Shown here: one piece after another, positions 17,989 through 27,055 of the stretch
How positions within the stretch are numbered: the stretch's first letter is position 1
How the letters are laid out: the number at the start of each line of letters is the position of its first letter
Assembly: GCA_013334755.1 (NCBI GenBank)
Contig: JAAXWX010000009.1
Span: forward strand, 1 to 53,544
DNA length: 53,544 nt
Source: Chlorobiaceae bacterium
GTDB lineage: Bacteria > Bacteroidota > Chlorobiia > Chlorobiales > Chlorobiaceae
Direction: 5' to 3'
Made by a program: the position numbers and the translations under genes
The notes under the pieces: model-generated
Database searches by the model: none
Seen by the model: the letters and a program-made list of their open reading frames with translations, nothing else
What the model was told of the DNA's origin: nothing

Positions 17989-18888
17989 ATGAGGCAACTC
18001 AAGATAAGCAAACAGATAACCAACCGGGAGAGCCTCTCTCTTGATCGTTACCTGCAGGAGATAGGCAAATATGACCTGTTGACAGCAGAAGATGAGGTCA
18101 AGTTGACCAAAGCGATCAAGGAGGGTTTTGATATGCCGGTCGATACGACGGAATACAAGCGGGCAAAACGTGCGCTTGACAAGCTGATCAAGGGTAACCT
18201 GCGGTTCGTTGTTTCTGTTGCCAAACAGTACCAGAATCAGGGGCTTACACTTGGTGACCTGATCAACGAAGGAAATCTTGGCCTTATAAAGGCTGCAAAG
18301 AGGTTTGATGAAACCCGGGGCTTCAAGTTTATTTCCTATGCGGTTTGGTGGATTCGTCAGTCTATTCTTCAGGCACTGGCAGAACAGTCCCGGATTGTCA
18401 GGCTTCCTCTTAACAGGGTAGGCACACTCAACAAAATCAGCAAAGCGTACAGTCAGCTTGAACAGGAATTTGAGCGCGACCCGAACACAAGAGAACTGGC
18501 GACCCTTCTTGAAATGGATTCGCAGGATGTTGCCGATACCCTGAAAATTGCAGGCCGGCATGTTTCGGTCGATGCCCCTTTTGCCCAGGGTGACGATAAC
18601 CGTCTGCTCGATGTGCTGCAGAACGATGGCCATCTGCCCGATTACGGTCTTAACCGCGATTCACTGACCCTTGAGGTCGAACGCTCACTCTCCGTCCTTG
18701 CACCGAGGGAAGCAGACGTCATCAAGTCCTACTTCGGTATTGGCATGGATAATCCGCTCACGCTTGAAGAGATCGGTGAAAAGTTCCGCCTGACCCGCGA
18801 ACGCGTCCGCCAGATCAAGGAAAAGGCAATACGCAGACTCCGCCAGTCGGCTTACAGCAAGATTCTTAAGGAGTATATCGGAAGCTGA
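17989..18888 (+). CDS. rpoD: Primary RNA polymerase sigma factor (sigma-70)
   Basis: This 299-residue protein is a housekeeping sigma factor. It has region 1.2 ([16 protein letters not shown]), region 2 with [30 protein letters not shown] and the -10 recognition helix [10 protein letters not shown], region 3, and region 4 ending with the -35 helix [19 protein letters not shown]. Region 1.1 is absent, as usual in the Bacteroidetes/Chlorobi group. An AAGGAG site lies ten bases before the ATG. A terminator follows, and the gene appears to be monocistronic. Confidence 0.95.
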   Translation: MRQLKISKQITNRESLSLDRYLQEIGKYDLLTAEDEVKLTKAIKEGFDMPVDTTEYKRAKRALDKLIKGNLRFVVSVAKQYQNQGLTLGDLINEGNLGLIKAAKRFDETRGFKFISYAVWWIRQSILQALAEQSRIVRLPLNRVGTLNKISKAYSQLEQEFERDPNTRELATLLEMDSQDVADTLKIAGRHVSVDAPFAQGDDNRLLDVLQNDGHLPDYGLNRDSLTLEVERSLSVLAPREADVIKSYFGIGMDNPLTLEEIGEKFRLTRERVRQIKEKAIRRLRQSAYSKILKEYIGS

Positions 18889-18930
18889 AGTAACGCTATT
18901 ACTTTATTCCAGGGTTTATCCCATTTTTAT

Positions 18931-18965
18931 AAAGGCATCGGAAACAAACCGGTGCCTTTGTGTTT
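18931..18965 (+). terminator. Rho-independent terminator of rpoD
   Basis: AAAGGCATCGG pairs with CCGGTGCCTTT (one G-U pair) around the loop AAACAAA, followed by TGTGTTTA. The stem is 11 bp and lies 43 bases after the rpoD stop. The T-tract is interrupted, which lowers confidence slightly. Confidence 0.7.
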
Positions 18966-19025
18966 ATAGCCAGGCACTACGGAGTCCAAGATCCTAATAT
19001 TCTATGGTGGAGGAGCGAAAAGTGT

Positions 19026-19067
19026 TTGATTGATTGGGTGAAAAAATGTATAGTCATTGTATATACT
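19026..19067 (+). promoter_or_regulatory. mazEF promoter with overlapping palindrome
   Basis: TTGATT (19026-19031) and TATAGT (19049-19054) are spaced by 17 bases, a good sigma-70 promoter. The -10 element lies inside an imperfect palindrome, GTATA...TATAC (19048-19066), a plausible binding site for the MazE/MazF complex and therefore for autorepression. A strong GAGGAGG ribosome-binding site follows at 19073. Confidence 0.55.
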
Positions 19068-19083
19068 AAAACGAGGAGGCGTT

Positions 19084-19326
19084 ATGATTACAAAAGTTCA
19101 GAAATGGGGCAATAGTCTTGCCTTGCGAATACCCAAAGCATTTGCTATCGGCACTCGACTTGAAAATGAGTCTTTGGTGGAAATAACTGTTGTTGAAGGT
19201 CAGCTTATCGTTAAACCGGTTGTTGCACCGGATTGGACGCTTGACGCACTGTTAGCAGGCATCAACAGCAATAATCTCCATCACGAAGTTGATACTGGTG
19301 CTGTTTCAGGAAATGAAGTATGGTGA
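19084..19326 (+). CDS. mazE: MazE-type antitoxin (AbrB fold)
   Basis: An 80-residue antitoxin starting at the ATG at 19084 just after GAGGAGG; a further upstream in-frame start would bury that site. The swapped-hairpin AbrB/MazE domain is clear at residues 1-50: TKVQKWGNSLALRIPK, then a VEITVVEGQLIVKPV strand pair. The acidic C-terminal tail (about 50-80) should wrap around and inhibit the toxin. It overlaps mazF by seven bases, so the pair is translationally coupled. Confidence 0.88.
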   Translation: MITKVQKWGNSLALRIPKAFAIGTRLENESLVEITVVEGQLIVKPVVAPDWTLDALLAGINSNNLHHEVDTGAVSGNEVW

Positions 19327-19682
19327 AAACTATGGCATATATTCCTGAAAGCGGAGACATCATCTGGATTACGCTTAATCCGCAAGCAGGACATGAGCAG
19401 GCTGGACGACGGCCGGCATTGGTTTTATCCCCGGCGGCTTATAACGGGAAAGTCGGATTAGCTGTTCTCTGCCCCATTACAAGCCAGATAAAGGGTTATC
19501 CTTTTGAAGTCAAAATACCGGATGGTCTGGAAGTCAGCGGAGCAATTCTGTCTGATCAGGTGAAAAGTCTTGATTGGAACGCGAGAAAAGCAGAGTTTGG
19601 CTGCAAATTGCCATCTGCCTCATTCAACGAAGTTGTGCAAAAGTTAAACACATTACTTCCTCAGAAAAGTCAAGGCGTGTAA
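19320..19682 (+). CDS. mazF: MazF/PemK-type mRNA endoribonuclease toxin
   Basis: A 120-residue toxin expected to cleave mRNA at a short sequence and arrest growth when free of MazE. Conserved features are GDIIWITLNPQAGHEQAGRRPALVLSP (given here in two parts: GDIIWITLNP, and QAGHEQAGRRPALVLSP), the CPITSQIKGYPFEV strand containing the catalytic Thr, and SDQVKSLDW. Length and motifs are intact, so the toxin is probably active. It is convergent with the SAM hydrolase gene, 44 bases apart. Confidence 0.9.
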   Translation: MVKTMAYIPESGDIIWITLNPQAGHEQAGRRPALVLSPAAYNGKVGLAVLCPITSQIKGYPFEVKIPDGLEVSGAILSDQVKSLDWNARKAEFGCKLPSASFNEVVQKLNTLLPQKSQGV

Positions 19683-19726
19683 AATTCGCGCATTTGTTCT
19701 GTTCCCTCTTCGGGTTGGTTTTCTGT

Positions 19727-20557
19727 TCAGGTTCTCCCGCAACTTCCAATATTCAGTTTGACGCTGTTAGCCCTGACAGTATCTCCGTCTCTTAGTCCGA
19801 GTGTTTCTGCGGCGTTGCCGTTTCTGATGGCGATTTCAATCATGCCGAAACTTCCCTTGTAGGCGAGCGGATGGCGGTCGGGAACTTCGCCATAGGTGCC
19901 TGAAACCGGCAACTGCTCTTCTCCGGCACTGATCAGCCACTGTTTAGAGTGATCAAGCAGTTCCGCTTCAAGCGAAGTTACCAGATTGCCGAAATGATCG
20001 GTAAAGATGATGCGGCCTTCCCATGAGTCACCGTGATCACGGGTATGGCAGCGAGGCATCGGAATTCTTTGGCATTCCGCCGGATCGAGTTCTCGGCCAA
20101 GTTCATGGATCGCAACGCCGGAAGCGAGGTGCGCGGCAGCAGGAGAAAAGAGATCCCTGCCGTGAAAGGTTGAACTCAGGAGTGGCAGCAGGTATCGCTT
20201 GTCAGTGATGGTGACACACTGTTTTACTGCTTTGTATTGAAGAATCGGTGTAAGCAGTCCATTATCCGGTGCAAGGAAGATGGCGCGCTCTGTTTCAAGG
20301 GCAATTGCATTTCTTGATGTGCCGACGCCGGGATCGACTACCGAAACAAAAATGGATCCTTCGGGGAAGAAATCGGCTGACTTTTCAAGAAGAAACGCAC
20401 CCTGAACGATGTTCTGGGGTGTAATGGCATGCGTCAGGTCAATGATGCGGGCAGCAGGGGCGATCGACAGGATGACGCCCTTCATCTGCCCGACATAGGT
20501 GTCGCTGATACCGAAATCGGTCATCAGAACGATAACAGGAGGTGCGTCGGTCTGCAT
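19727..20557 (-). CDS. SAM hydrolase (SAM hydroxide adenosyltransferase, DUF62 family)
   Basis: Members of this family hydrolyse S-adenosylmethionine to adenosine and methionine; the fluorinase and chlorinase enzymes are relatives. In this 276-residue protein the catalytic Asp-Arg-His set is visible as Asp75 and Arg82 (VVDPGVGTSR) and His132 (FHGRD), with spacing typical of hydrolases rather than halogenases. The N-terminal TDFGISDTYVGQMKG loop binds the nucleoside. It is five bases after the LptG-type gene and likely in the same transcript. Why a cell wastes SAM this way is not known. Confidence 0.88.
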   Translation of the reverse strand: MQTDAPPVIVLMTDFGISDTYVGQMKGVILSIAPAARIIDLTHAITPQNIVQGAFLLEKSADFFPEGSIFVSVVDPGVGTSRNAIALETERAIFLAPDNGLLTPILQYKAVKQCVTITDKRYLLPLLSSTFHGRDLFSPAAAHLASGVAIHELGRELDPAECQRIPMPRCHTRDHGDSWEGRIIFTDHFGNLVTSLEAELLDHSKQWLISAGEEQLPVSGTYGEVPDRHPLAYKGSFGMIEIAIRNGNAAETLGLRDGDTVRANSVKLNIGSCGRT

Positions 20558-20562
20558 GGTTT

Positions 20563-21642
20563 TCAGTCTACAGCGGTTTTATAAATGGCATAACCGACGC
20601 CGAGAAAGAGGATATTCGGCAGCCATGCGGCGAGCATCGGGTTTATAATGCCCTGGTATCCGGCGATGGCGGTGGTTTTCTGCAGTCCCAGAAAGAGGAA
20701 ACCCGCGAACAGTGTGATGCTTATTTCAGAGGCGAGCCCGCCCCGCTTTTTTTTGGCGGAAAGGGGAACACCGATGAGAATGATAATAAGCGAGGCGAAG
20801 GGCAGTGCAATTTTATTGTGAAGCTTTACCATTGAGCGCTCCAGCCCGGAAAAACCGGCATGTTGTTTTTCTGCAAGGTACCGGTAATGGCGGATGATGT
20901 TCATTTCGTCCGGCTGCAGATTGAGTTCCGCCAGTGTCTTCGGTGAAAGGCCAAGTTTTACCGATTTCAAAGGGGTGAAGTGAAATTCCTCATTCTCTGC
21001 GGCAAACAAGCGGGTTGACGCATTCTGCATCATCCACAGGCTCTTTTCCGGATCATAACGCATGGTGTCAGCATCGATTCGCGATATCAGTCTGGTGCCA
21101 ATGAACTCTTCAATGGAAACCTTCAGGAGCTTTGCGTTGTCAGGAGCAAGGGTTCCTATCGAGATGATGCGGTTTTCATTATCAAGGATATGAACATTGC
21201 GGTTTTCATGAGGCATGGAGGGATTTCTTGTCAGATAATTTTGTTCAAACGTATTTTTTCCGCTGAATGTGGCAGGAGAGATCCATCCTGCATTGAGCAG
21301 ATTCAGAATCAGAATAAGTATGCCGCCGGTAAAAAAGGGAGTGAGCAACTGGCGCATACTGACACCGGCAGAGCGAATTGCCGGAAGTTCACTTGAAGAG
21401 GAGAGTTTTCCGGCAACAAGGATTGAAGAGAGAAGCGCGCTTACCGGAGAGGTGATCAGGAGGGTGGAGGGAATCGTGAGCACATAATATTGTGCAATTG
21501 CCAACATGCCGAGATTCTTGTCCATGAACTCATCAAGTTTCTCAACCATGTGGATGAGAATAAACAGGCAGACAAAGGCAATGGAGGTAAAAAGAAATGC
21601 CTTTGCAAACTGCCTGAATATATACTTGTCGAGAATCTTCAT
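20563..21642 (-). CDS. LptF/LptG-family lipopolysaccharide export permease
   Basis: A 359-residue inner-membrane protein of the YjgP/YjgQ family, which with LptB extracts lipopolysaccharide for transport to the outer membrane. N-terminal helices (FLFTSIAFVCLFILIHMVE; LLITSPVSALLSSILVAGKL), a periplasmic beta-jellyroll (about 110-260) and C-terminal helices give the expected six-helix layout. The ATG at 21642 is preferred over a TTG six bases upstream. It lies between an M16 peptidase gene and the SAM hydrolase gene. LptF and LptG cannot be told apart reliably here. Confidence 0.88.
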   Translation of the reverse strand: MKILDKYIFRQFAKAFLFTSIAFVCLFILIHMVEKLDEFMDKNLGMLAIAQYYVLTIPSTLLITSPVSALLSSILVAGKLSSSSELPAIRSAGVSMRQLLTPFFTGGILILILNLLNAGWISPATFSGKNTFEQNYLTRNPSMPHENRNVHILDNENRIISIGTLAPDNAKLLKVSIEEFIGTRLISRIDADTMRYDPEKSLWMMQNASTRLFAAENEEFHFTPLKSVKLGLSPKTLAELNLQPDEMNIIRHYRYLAEKQHAGFSGLERSMVKLHNKIALPFASLIIILIGVPLSAKKKRGGLASEISITLFAGFLFLGLQKTTAIAGYQGIINPMLAAWLPNILFLGVGYAIYKTAVD

Positions 21643-21678
21643 AGTCAAAAACCCCGTTGAATCCGGGCAGACAAGTGT

Positions 21679-24600
21679 TTAATAACCGAAAATGTCTTTC
21701 AGCTTGAGTTCCTTCACCGTGCCGTATTTTTTCAGGGTGTTCATGTCAAGATTCTTTTTCTTGCCAAGCACCAGCATGACATGTTTTTTATTCCTGAAAT
21801 GGTGGTTGTGAAATTTTTCAATATCGGAGAGGCTGAAGTGCGAGGCGTCACGATAGATATCACGCCTGATGTCATGTTCATGTCCGAGTCGGACAGCTTC
21901 TTCGTAGTTGAAAAGAATTTCCGTTCTTGTAAGTCGTTCAGTTGAGATTTTCTGCAGTATACCGTTTTGAGCTGAAGCAAAGAGTTCAGGTGATTCGGGC
22001 AGCTTGTTCATCAGCGTGCTGATACCGTCAAGTGCTTCGGGAAGCTTGTCTGCCTGGGTGCCGATATAGCTGACAATGTAGTTGTGTTCATCTTTTTGTT
22101 TCGGTGTTTTGTAGACCGAAAAAACAGAGTAGGCCAGAGCTTTCGCTTCGCGCAGTTCCTGGAAGACAACTGAAGACATTCCTCCGCCGTAGTATTCGTT
22201 GAACAGGGTTGACAGCGGGAGTATCGATGGATTGTACAGCTCGTCTCTCGTCAGGAGAATGACCTCAGCCTGGGTCATATTGTAGTCAACAACATAGACC
22301 AGATTGTCGGGTTGTTCAAGATCACGGAATGGGTCTGCAACCTGTGGGTTTTTGAATGATTCTGGATAATGCCTTACTGAACGAAGTTCGCCAAGCACTC
22401 CCTGGGCTGTTGCCGGGCCGTAGTAAAGCACCCGATGGCGGTATTGCAGGAGATCTTTCACCTCTCCAAGCAGCTCTTTTGAGGTGACTTTTTCAAGTTC
22501 CTGATTGCTGAGGATATTGGTGAACGGAGAAGAGGGGCCGTATTTGCCGTAATTGGTCATAGCCTCGAAGAGGATCTTCTTTTTGGACAGTTTTGCATCG
22601 GTACGTTCTTTTAGAGTACCAGCTTTCAGCTTCTCAAGCGCCTCTTTATCAGGCCGGGCATCAACAAGAAGACTTTCAAGCAGTCGAATGGCGGCAGCAG
22701 AGTTCTTTTCAAGTCCGGACAATTTCAGGTAGACGTAATTGTCGGATGTAAATGCTGAAAAGCTTGCGCCAATTTTATACAGCTCCTGGCTGAACTCCTT
22801 GGGAGAAAGTTTGGACGTGCCGAGATAGGAGAGGTAGTCGAGTGCAAGTTCAATTTTTTTACTGTTGTTTTTGCCGACATCAAAAACATAATAGAGCGAG
22901 AAGAGCTCGTTTTCCTTGTTTTGCAGATAATGCAGTTTGATAGAAGGGTTGACATCAAAAAAACCGATATCTTTTGTATAGTCAATAAAGACAGGTTCGG
23001 TTTTTTCGGATTTAAGAGCCAGGAGCTTCTCGGCGAATGGTGACGAGGTATCCCGGTTCACTTTCAGAGGAGTGATCGGTGGTTTCTGGATTTTCGTCTC
23101 GCTTTTCGGAGTGCCGTGTTCCTTGTAGACTGCGACATAATTCGAGCTGTAATGTTTGCGGACAAACGCCACGAGATCCTTTTTTGTTATTTTCTGGAGC
23201 CGTTCGATCTGGCTGACATAGTCAGGCCATGCCATACCCCATACAAAGGCATCAACATATGCTTCAACACGCCCGCGGTTGCTTTCGTACAGTTTAAGCT
23301 GTTCGATTTTCAGGTCATTAATTGCGGCTTCAAGCAGCCAGTCGGGAAACTTCCCCTCTTTAAGCAGTTCGAGCTGCTCGAGCAGCATGTTCTTCACTTC
23401 ATCAAGGCTCTGCCCCTCCCTTGGTTTTCCACTGAGAATATGGGTTGAGTAATCTTTCATCATCACCAGCATTGAGCCTGCATCCAGTACTTTCTGTTGC
23501 TGGTTCAGGTTAAGATCAATAAGACCTGCAGTCTGATTGAATAACACCTTGTCTGCAAGGGTCAGGTAATCGGTCTCGGAACTGTTTATTCCATCGAAGC
23601 GGAATCCGATGACCAGCTCTTCAGATTCCGGCCCCTTTATTTTGATAACGGCGGGTTTAGTGATTGCCTCTTCAACCGCAGGAGTGAAGAGAGGGATCTC
23701 TTTAGGCTGAAGCACCGAAAATTTTTGATCGATAAGCTTTATGGTTGCATCCGGATCGAAATCTCCGGCAATGCAGAGCGCCATGTTGTTCGGCACATAG
23801 TAGGTGCGGTAGTAGTTTATGACATTGCGGATCGAGGGATTTTTCAGATGCTCTGCCTTGCCGATGGTGGTCTGCGTTCCGTAGGTGTGTTTTTTAAAGA
23901 GTCCGGCAAAAAGATTTTCCCATACTTTCCTGCTGTCACTGTCCATTGTCATGTTCTTCTCTTCATATACCGTTTCGAGTTCGGTATGAAAAAGCCTCAT
24001 GACCGGATTACGAAAGCGTTCAGCTTCCATGGTGAGCCACTGGTCAAGTTTGTTTGAGGGGATATCGTTGACATACACGGTTTGTTCAACCCAGGTGTAG
24101 GCATTCGTACCTTGAGCGCCTATGGAGTTCAGAATCTTGTCATACTCGTTCGGTACGGTATAGCTGGCGGCAACGTTGGAAATGCTGTCAATATCCTTGT
24201 ATATCGCAGCGCGTTTTTCAAGGTCTGTTGTTGAACGGTATTGTTCGTAGAGTTCGGAGATCTTTTCAAGCTCGGTATGCTCCTTTTCATAGTCAAGAGA
24301 GCCGATTGAATCAGTTCCCTTGAAGAGCATGTGCTCAAGATAGTGTGCAAGACCGGTTGTTTCAGCGGGGTCATTTTTGCTTCCTGCCCGGACAGCAATG
24401 GAGGTATAAATTCTTGGTTCGTCACGGTAAGGGCTCATGTAGACTGTTAATCCGTTTTTGAGCGTATAGATTCTTGTATGGAGGGAGTCTCCGGGAACCG
24501 TCGAGTATGGATATGGCTTGTCTTGGTTGATCATGGGCTTACAGGAAATTAGATGCAAAAAAAGTATCCCGATGGTAAATATGGGGATACGGCGTTTCAT
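21679..24600 (-). CDS. Zinc-dependent M16 (pitrilysin-type) peptidase lipoprotein
   Basis: This is a 973-residue M16 metallopeptidase. Started at 24600 it has a lipoprotein signal peptide with lipobox LISC (Cys20), so it should be anchored in the envelope. The inverted zinc motif HYLEH is at residues 86-90, with the distal glutamate in the ETVYEEKNM helix about 75 residues later. A second, inactive M16 repeat covers the C-terminal half, giving the usual clam-shell. It likely degrades peptides in the periplasm. It appears to be the first gene of an operon with the LPS permease and SAM hydrolase. Confidence 0.9.
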   Translation of the reverse strand: MKRRIPIFTIGILFLHLISCKPMINQDKPYPYSTVPGDSLHTRIYTLKNGLTVYMSPYRDEPRIYTSIAVRAGSKNDPAETTGLAHYLEHMLFKGTDSIGSLDYEKEHTELEKISELYEQYRSTTDLEKRAAIYKDIDSISNVAASYTVPNEYDKILNSIGAQGTNAYTWVEQTVYVNDIPSNKLDQWLTMEAERFRNPVMRLFHTELETVYEEKNMTMDSDSRKVWENLFAGLFKKHTYGTQTTIGKAEHLKNPSIRNVINYYRTYYVPNNMALCIAGDFDPDATIKLIDQKFSVLQPKEIPLFTPAVEEAITKPAVIKIKGPESEELVIGFRFDGINSSETDYLTLADKVLFNQTAGLIDLNLNQQQKVLDAGSMLVMMKDYSTHILSGKPREGQSLDEVKNMLLEQLELLKEGKFPDWLLEAAINDLKIEQLKLYESNRGRVEAYVDAFVWGMAWPDYVSQIERLQKITKKDLVAFVRKHYSSNYVAVYKEHGTPKSETKIQKPPITPLKVNRDTSSPFAEKLLALKSEKTEPVFIDYTKDIGFFDVNPSIKLHYLQNKENELFSLYYVFDVGKNNSKKIELALDYLSYLGTSKLSPKEFSQELYKIGASFSAFTSDNYVYLKLSGLEKNSAAAIRLLESLLVDARPDKEALEKLKAGTLKERTDAKLSKKKILFEAMTNYGKYGPSSPFTNILSNQELEKVTSKELLGEVKDLLQYRHRVLYYGPATAQGVLGELRSVRHYPESFKNPQVADPFRDLEQPDNLVYVVDYNMTQAEVILLTRDELYNPSILPLSTLFNEYYGGGMSSVVFQELREAKALAYSVFSVYKTPKQKDEHNYIVSYIGTQADKLPEALDGISTLMNKLPESPELFASAQNGILQKISTERLTRTEILFNYEEAVRLGHEHDIRRDIYRDASHFSLSDIEKFHNHHFRNKKHVMLVLGKKKNLDMNTLKKYGTVKELKLKDIFGY

Positions 24601-24812
24601 AGCTGACTGAAAATTATCCGGCATCAAAAAAAAAGATAATAATGGGATTTAAAGGGCATAATTGCAACCGCCTTCAATGACTCTTATTAAAATAAACAGT
24701 TCATTAAACCGGGAGATGCTGGATAACTTTCATATTCTCATAAGGATTGTCTGTTCAGGTGGGCTTGCACAAGAGGGAAACCCTTTTTTACTATGATACA
24801 TAATCATTGTGG

Positions 24813-24842
24813 AAGAACTAACAAATAGCATTAATAGTTCTT
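24813..24842. promoter_or_regulatory. Inverted repeat upstream of uvrB (candidate damage-response operator)
   Basis: AAGAACTA and TAGTTCTT form eight-base arms 14 bases apart, centred about 67 bases before the uvrB start. The GAAC...GTTC core resembles Gram-positive type LexA boxes, but the spacing is wider (N18 between GAAC and GTTC, against N4 in the Bacillus box). uvrB is a standard damage-inducible gene, which makes an operator plausible. Confidence 0.4.
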
Positions 24843-24894
24843 TTACGATACCGAAGAGAAGAGTGTAAAAAATATCAAGTGTGGAGTGTTGTTT

Positions 24895-26949
24895 ATGCAG
24901 GTGAACGGGAGCGGAATTTATAATCTTGTCAGTCCTTACAGCCCGGCGGGTGATCAGCCAAAAGCCATTGAAGCCCTTTGTGAAGGGGTGCAGTCAGGGA
25001 GTCCTTACCAGACGCTGCTTGGTGTTACCGGGTCCGGCAAAACCTTTACCATTTCAAATGTTATTGCCCAGTTCGACAAGCCTGTTCTGGTGATGAGCCA
25101 TAACAAGACGCTGGCAGCACAGCTTTATGGAGAGCTTAAGCAGTTTTTTCCTGATAATGCCGTTGAGTATTTTATCAGCTACTACGATTTTTATCAGCCT
25201 GAAGCCTATCTTCCTTCGCTTGACAAGTATATCGCCAAAGATCTGCGAATTAACGACGAGATTGAACGTCTCAGGCTCAAGGCTACCAGTTCATTGCTCA
25301 GCGGCAGGAAGGATGTTATTGTGGTCAGTTCTGTCAGTTGTATCTACGGTCTTGGCTCACCTGAAGACTGGAAAGCTCAAATTATCGAACTTCGTTCAGG
25401 AATGGAGAAAGAGCGGGATCTCTTTCTTAAAGAGCTGATCGCACTGCATTATGTTCGAGACGATGTTGAGCCGAGTTCAGGCAAGTTCCGTGTCAGGGGG
25501 GATATCATCGATCTTGTTCCCGCTCATGAAGAACTTGCTCTCAGGATAGAGTTTTTTGGTTCCGAGATCGAAAGCATTCAGACCTTTGATATCCATAGCG
25601 GAGAAGTTCTTGGTGTGGAAAAATATGCATTTATTTATCCGGCACGGCAGTTTGTTGCTGAAGAGGCGAAACTCAAGGAGGCCATGCATGACATTGAAGA
25701 TGAGCTTGCAGGGCGTCTGAACTACTTCCGGTCTGAAAACCGTTTTCTCGAAGCCCGCAGGATTGAGGAACGGACCCGCTATGACCTTGAAATGATGAAG
25801 GAGCTTGGATACTGTTCCGGCATTGAAAATTACTCAAGGCATCTTTCAGGACGTGCTCCGGGTGAGCGTCCGTACTGTCTTCTCGATTATTTCCCTTCGG
25901 ATTATCTTGTTGTCATTGATGAGTCGCATGTTACGCTTCCACAGATACGTGGCATGTACGGCGGAGATCGTTCCCGTAAAACCATTCTGGTTGAGCACGG
26001 TTTCCGTCTTCCCTCAGCGCTTGATAACCGTCCGCTTCGCTTTGAGGAGTTCGAGGAGATGGTACCTCAGGTTATTTGTGTCAGTGCTACACCAAGTGAA
26101 CATGAACTGCTCCGTTCCGGCGGCGTGGTTGTTGAACAGCTTGTTCGTCCTACCGGTCTGCTTGATCCTCCGGTTGAGGTTCGTCCAGTTACAGGCCAGA
26201 TTGACAATCTTCTGGCTGAAATCCGCATCCATACCGCAAAAGGCAATAAAGTGCTTGTCATGACCCTGACCAAGAGAATGTCGGAAGATCTGCATGATTT
26301 TTTCAGAAAAACCGGCATCCGGTCACGTTATCTGCACTCGGAGATCAAGAGTCTGGAGCGTATGCAGATTCTCAGGGAGCTCAGGGTTGGGGATATTGAT
26401 GTCCTTGTCGGGGTCAACCTCCTTCGAGAAGGGCTTGATCTGCCGGAAGTCTCTCTTGTTGCGATTCTTGATGCCGACAAGGAGGGCTTTTTGCGCAACA
26501 CCCGTTCGCTTATGCAGATTGCAGGCAGGGCCGCCCGTAATGTTGATGGCCTGGTTGTGCTGTATGCTGATGTACTGACTCGTTCAATACGTGAAGTGCT
26601 TGATGAAACAACAAGACGCCGCACTATCCAGCAGAAATACAACGAAGATCATGGCATTACTCCCCGCTCCATCATAAAATCGGTTGACCAGATTCTTGAT
26701 ACCACCGGAGTAGCTGATGCTGAGGAGCGTTACCGGAGAAAGCGCTTCGGTCTTGAGCCTAAACCAGAACGAGTTCTTTCAGGTCTGATTGACACCTTGA
26801 CGCCGGCACAAGGCTATGCTATGGCAGCGGAACTCCGACTTGAAATGCAGGAAGCAGCTGCCGAGATGGAGTACGAAAAGGCAGCATATCTGCGGGATGA
26901 AATTACAAAAATCGAGCAGGTTCTGCAGCGATTGCCTGCCGGGGGATGA
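24895..26949 (+). CDS. uvrB: Excinuclease ABC subunit B
   Basis: UvrB verifies DNA lesions and helps UvrC incise in nucleotide excision repair. The 684-residue protein has Walker [10 protein letters not shown] (near 44-52), the beta-hairpin region [12 protein letters not shown] used to probe damage, DEAD-like DESH, the helicase C-terminal motifs [14 protein letters not shown] and QIAGRAARN, and a UVR coiled coil at the end ([14 protein letters not shown]). The ATG at 24895 has GGAG eight bases upstream, better than a GTG at 24886. Confidence 0.97.
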   Translation: MQVNGSGIYNLVSPYSPAGDQPKAIEALCEGVQSGSPYQTLLGVTGSGKTFTISNVIAQFDKPVLVMSHNKTLAAQLYGELKQFFPDNAVEYFISYYDFYQPEAYLPSLDKYIAKDLRINDEIERLRLKATSSLLSGRKDVIVVSSVSCIYGLGSPEDWKAQIIELRSGMEKERDLFLKELIALHYVRDDVEPSSGKFRVRGDIIDLVPAHEELALRIEFFGSEIESIQTFDIHSGEVLGVEKYAFIYPARQFVAEEAKLKEAMHDIEDELAGRLNYFRSENRFLEARRIEERTRYDLEMMKELGYCSGIENYSRHLSGRAPGERPYCLLDYFPSDYLVVIDESHVTLPQIRGMYGGDRSRKTILVEHGFRLPSALDNRPLRFEEFEEMVPQVICVSATPSEHELLRSGGVVVEQLVRPTGLLDPPVEVRPVTGQIDNLLAEIRIHTAKGNKVLVMTLTKRMSEDLHDFFRKTGIRSRYLHSEIKSLERMQILRELRVGDIDVLVGVNLLREGLDLPEVSLVAILDADKEGFLRNTRSLMQIAGRAARNVDGLVVLYADVLTRSIREVLDETTRRRTIQQKYNEDHGITPRSIIKSVDQILDTTGVADAEERYRRKRFGLEPKPERVLSGLIDTLTPAQGYAMAAELRLEMQEAAAEMEYEKAAYLRDEITKIEQVLQRLPAGG

Positions 26950-27055
26950 TGTTTTTCTGCGGTTTGTTAAGTTATATAGAAACGTTATATACAGATATAA
27001 TGCTTTATGGCCGTCTACCGTTTTTTAATTTGTTGTTCACTACAGTTTACCGGCA

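Noticed and set aside
26976-26999. Repeated GTTATATA units between uvrB and relA
   Set aside because: Only two short direct copies in AT-rich sequence; no symmetry or spacing that suggests a regulatory site.
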